Of a stretch of DNA of 7,702 nucleotides, positions 5,271 through 7,702 are shown in pieces. The notes beneath the pieces are model-generated. The model was not told where the DNA came from. It saw nothing but the letters and a program-made list of their open reading frames with translations, and made no database searches. The DNA lies in contig JAISIV010000144.1 in assembly GCA_031261865.1 (NCBI GenBank), forward strand, positions 1 through 7,702, written 5' to 3'. The stretch is from Lactobacillaceae bacterium. GTDB lineage: Bacteria; Bacillota; Bacilli; Lactobacillales; Lactobacillaceae. The first letter of the stretch is position 1. Every line of letters begins with the position of its first letter. A program made the translations under genes and the position numbers.

Positions 5271-7702
5271 ATGCGCGAAGTAAATATGCCAACCAAATAT
5301 AATCCAACCGAAGTTGAAGCTGGTCGTTACGACAAATGGCTTGAAGCTAACTACTTTAGTCCGGAAGCCAATAAGGCCATTCAAGGAAATGAGCCAGCTC
5401 CTTATTCAATTGTCATCCCGCCACCAAACGTTACTGGAAAGTTGCATTTAGGACATGCTTGGGACACTACTTTACAAGATATGATCATTCGCCAAAAGCG
5501 CATGCAAGGTTACGACGTTTTGTGGTTGCCTGGAATGGACCATGCTGGAATCGCCACTCAAGCTAAAGTTGAGGCTCGTTTACGTGAAGAAGGTGTTACT
5601 CGTTATGACTTGGGCCGCGAAAAATTCGTTGAACAAGTTTGGGATTGGAAAGATGAGTATGCTTCAATCATTAAATCTCAGTGGGGCAAGATGGGATTGT
5701 CTCTTGATTATTCGCGCGAACGTTTTACTTTGGATGAAGGTTTAAATAAAGCCGTTAATAAAGTTTTCGTTGACCTTTATAACAAGGGTCTTATTTACCG
5801 CGGCGAATACATCATCAATTGGGATCCAGAAGCTCAAACGGCATTGTCCGATATCGAAGTTATTTATCAAGATGATCCAGGACACTTCTATCATGTTGCT
5901 TACAAGTTCGCCGACGGCAGTTCATTTGACGGCAAAGATTATATCGAAATTGCAACTACTCGCCCTGAAACTATGTACGGGGATGTGGCGATTGCTGTTA
6001 ATCCTAAAGATGAACGTTATTCCTCACTAGTTGGAAAAGAGGTCGTTGTTCCAGTTGTCGGACGCACGATTCCAATTATTGCAGACGACTTTGTTGAACT
6101 TGATTTTGGAACTGGAATGGTTAAGATTACGCCTGCTCATGATCCAAATGATTTTGAAGCTGGAAACCGCAATAACCTCGAACGCATCAACACTATGAAT
6201 GGAGATGGAACCATGAATGAGTTGGCCGGTCCTTTGAACGGGATGAAGGCAATTGATGCACGCCAGAAGATGAGCGAATTATTGGAAGCCGACGGCGCTA
6301 TGTTGGGTATCGAAGACTACACTCATTCTGTTGGACACTCCGAACGTACTGGCGCAGTTGTTGAACCTCGTTTGTCTACCCAATGGTTCGTAAAGATGGA
6401 ACCTTTGGCAAAGCAAGCGCTTGAAATGCAACAAAACGCCGACGAAAAAGTCAACTTCTACCCAGGTCGTTTCGAAGATGTCTTTACTCGTTGGATGGAA
6501 AATATTCGCGACTGGGTTATCTCTCGTCAACTTTGGTGGGGTCATCAAATTCCTGCTTGGTATAGAGGGGATGAAATTTACGTAGGTGAAGTAGCCCCCG
6601 ATGGCGTTGGTTGGGAACGTGATTCTGACGTTTTGGACACCTGGTTTAGCTCGGCACTATGGCCATTTTCAACAATGGGTTGGCCAAATGTTGAAGCCGA
6701 AGATTTCAAAAAGTATTTCCCTACTTCAACTCTTGTAACTGGATACGACATTATCTTCTTCTGGGTTGCTCGTATGATGTTCCAATCTAAAGAATTCACA
6801 GGTCAACGTCCATTTGAAAATGTTTTGATTCATGGTCTTGCTCGTGATTCTGAAGGTCGTAAGATGTCTAAGTCTCTTGGTAACGGAATTGACCCAATGG
6901 ATGTTATTGAAAAATATGGAGCCGATGCATTGCGTTGGTTCTTGTCTACAGGATCTACTCCAGGTCAAGATATTCGTTTTAGTTATGACAAGATGGATGC
7001 CGCGTGGAATTTCATTAACAAAATTTGGAATGTTTCTCGTTTTATTTTGATGAACATTGAAGACGACACGAAAGTAGAAGTGCCATCTGATTTGAATTTG
7101 TCTGACAAATGGATTTTGTCTCGCTTGAATTCAACGGTTGCAAACGTAACTCGTAATTTCGATAAGTTCGAATTTGGTGAAGCAGGACGTGCTTTGTACA
7201 ACTTTATTTGGAACGACTTTGCTGATTGGTATATCGAAATGAGTAAGGAAGTTTTGAATTCCGAAAGTGAACACAAAGTGGCTGTTCAACAAATCTTGGT
7301 TTATGTTTTGGATCAAGTATTACGTTTGTTGCACCCAATCATGCCATTCGTTACTGAAGAAATCTGGCTAACTATTCCGCACGATGGTGATAGTCTAGTT
7401 ATTTCTGAATATCCAGTTGTTCATGATTCGCTAGACAATCCTGATGCCGAAAAGGCAATTGCTAGTTTGATTGATTTGATCACTGCCGTGCGTAATATCC
7501 GCAATGAAGCTGGCGCTGGATTTAAGACTGAAATTGATTTGGTTATTAAAACCAGCGATACCGACTTAATTGATATTTTCGAATCAAATATCGCTTACAT
7601 TAATAAGTTTGTTAACCCTAAAGATTTGCAGATCGGAGCCGACGTTGAAGTACCAAATCAATCAATGAGCAAGATTATTTCCGGTGCCGAAATCTATGTT
7701 CC
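5271..7702 (+). CDS. valS: Valyl-tRNA synthetase (3' partial)
   Basis: This class I synthetase charges tRNA-Val with valine and edits mis-attached threonine. About 810 residues are visible without a frame break, against roughly 880 for the family, so only the C-terminal coiled coil that contacts tRNA is missing beyond the window. The signature HIGH appears as HLGH (residues 59-62) after PPPNVTGK, and KMSKS is intact (531-535). The editing domain shows TTRPET (229-234) and TPAHDPND (T287, with Asp291 at the position that positions the substrate amino group). Later regions include GYDIIFFWVARM and HPIMPFVTEEIW, typical of ValS. AAAGGAG (5257-5263) lies seven bases before the ATG, one base after the phosphatase stop. 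The upstream valine T-box agrees with the assignment. Codon use is more biased (CGT, GGT, TTG) than in the earlier genes, as expected for a well-expressed gene. Confidence 0.98.
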   Translation, partial: MREVNMPTKYNPTEVEAGRYDKWLEANYFSPEANKAIQGNEPAPYSIVIPPPNVTGKLHLGHAWDTTLQDMIIRQKRMQGYDVLWLPGMDHAGIATQAKVEARLREEGVTRYDLGREKFVEQVWDWKDEYASIIKSQWGKMGLSLDYSRERFTLDEGLNKAVNKVFVDLYNKGLIYRGEYIINWDPEAQTALSDIEVIYQDDPGHFYHVAYKFADGSSFDGKDYIEIATTRPETMYGDVAIAVNPKDERYSSLVGKEVVVPVVGRTIPIIADDFVELDFGTGMVKITPAHDPNDFEAGNRNNLERINTMNGDGTMNELAGPLNGMKAIDARQKMSELLEADGAMLGIEDYTHSVGHSERTGAVVEPRLSTQWFVKMEPLAKQALEMQQNADEKVNFYPGRFEDVFTRWMENIRDWVISRQLWWGHQIPAWYRGDEIYVGEVAPDGVGWERDSDVLDTWFSSALWPFSTMGWPNVEAEDFKKYFPTSTLVTGYDIIFFWVARMMFQSKEFTGQRPFENVLIHGLARDSEGRKMSKSLGNGIDPMDVIEKYGADALRWFLSTGSTPGQDIRFSYDKMDAAWNFINKIWNVSRFILMNIEDDTKVEVPSDLNLSDKWILSRLNSTVANVTRNFDKFEFGEAGRALYNFIWNDFADWYIEMSKEVLNSESEHKVAVQQILVYVLDQVLRLLHPIMPFVTEEIWLTIPHDGDSLVISEYPVVHDSLDNPDAEKAIASLIDLITAVRNIRNEAGAGFKTEIDLVIKTSDTDLIDIFESNIAYINKFVNPKDLQIGADVEVPNQSMSKIISGAEIYV

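Noticed and set aside
5542..6030. Plus-strand short frames inside valS in another phase
   Set aside because: They overlap the valS HIGH-to-editing region, which is continuous in its own frame. The products are low in recognisable structure.
6279..7316. Minus-strand open frames opposite valS
   Set aside because: They are antisense to a clear, unbroken valS frame, have no ribosome binding sites and show no recognisable protein motifs.

Overview
The window is a fully plus-strand, compact, AT-rich stretch from a low-GC Gram-positive bacterium. The family styles (a DrrAB-type exporter, a PemI/MazE-PemK/MazF pair, a T-box leader ahead of a valS operon), the AGGAG-like ribosome binding sites and the tight gene spacing suggest Lactobacillales, probably Lactobacillaceae. 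The genus cannot be named from the sequence alone.

Layout. Bases 1-1539 hold the 3' part of an ABC ATPase gene, whose Walker A lies upstream of the window, and its DrrB-like ABC-2 permease. The two abut and together make a drug- or lipid-type exporter. Bases 1555-2110 hold an overlapping AbrB/MazE-like antitoxin and MazF/PemK toxin pair. Bases 2111-2220 form a short intergenic region with three copies of a 19-base arm in +, -, + orientation. These can fold into two mutually exclusive hairpins directly before a DUF4143-type AAA ATPase gene (2221-3414). This ATPase has a C-terminal (D/E)xK nuclease-like motif.

The stop codon of the ATPase gene overlaps a probable extended -10 promoter (TG-A-TATACT, 3412-3420). 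This promoter would start a compact T-box leader (about 3427-3609). The leader has a GUU (valine) specifier, a UGGU tRNA-end bulge and an intrinsic terminator with a U-tract. It controls a four-gene operon: a PPOX/FMN split-barrel protein, a four-helix membrane protein starting at TTG, an inositol-monophosphatase-family phosphatase, and valS, which runs off the 3' end after about 810 codons.

Logic. The last four genes look like one valine-tRNA-responsive transcript. The unusual point is that three genes with no obvious translation role sit between the T-box and valS, so uncharged tRNA-Val would induce them as well. The mazEF-ATPase segment sits as a self-contained block between the exporter and the T-box operon. 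The two features most worth a second look are the alternative hairpins at 2162-2219 and the T-box operon content.
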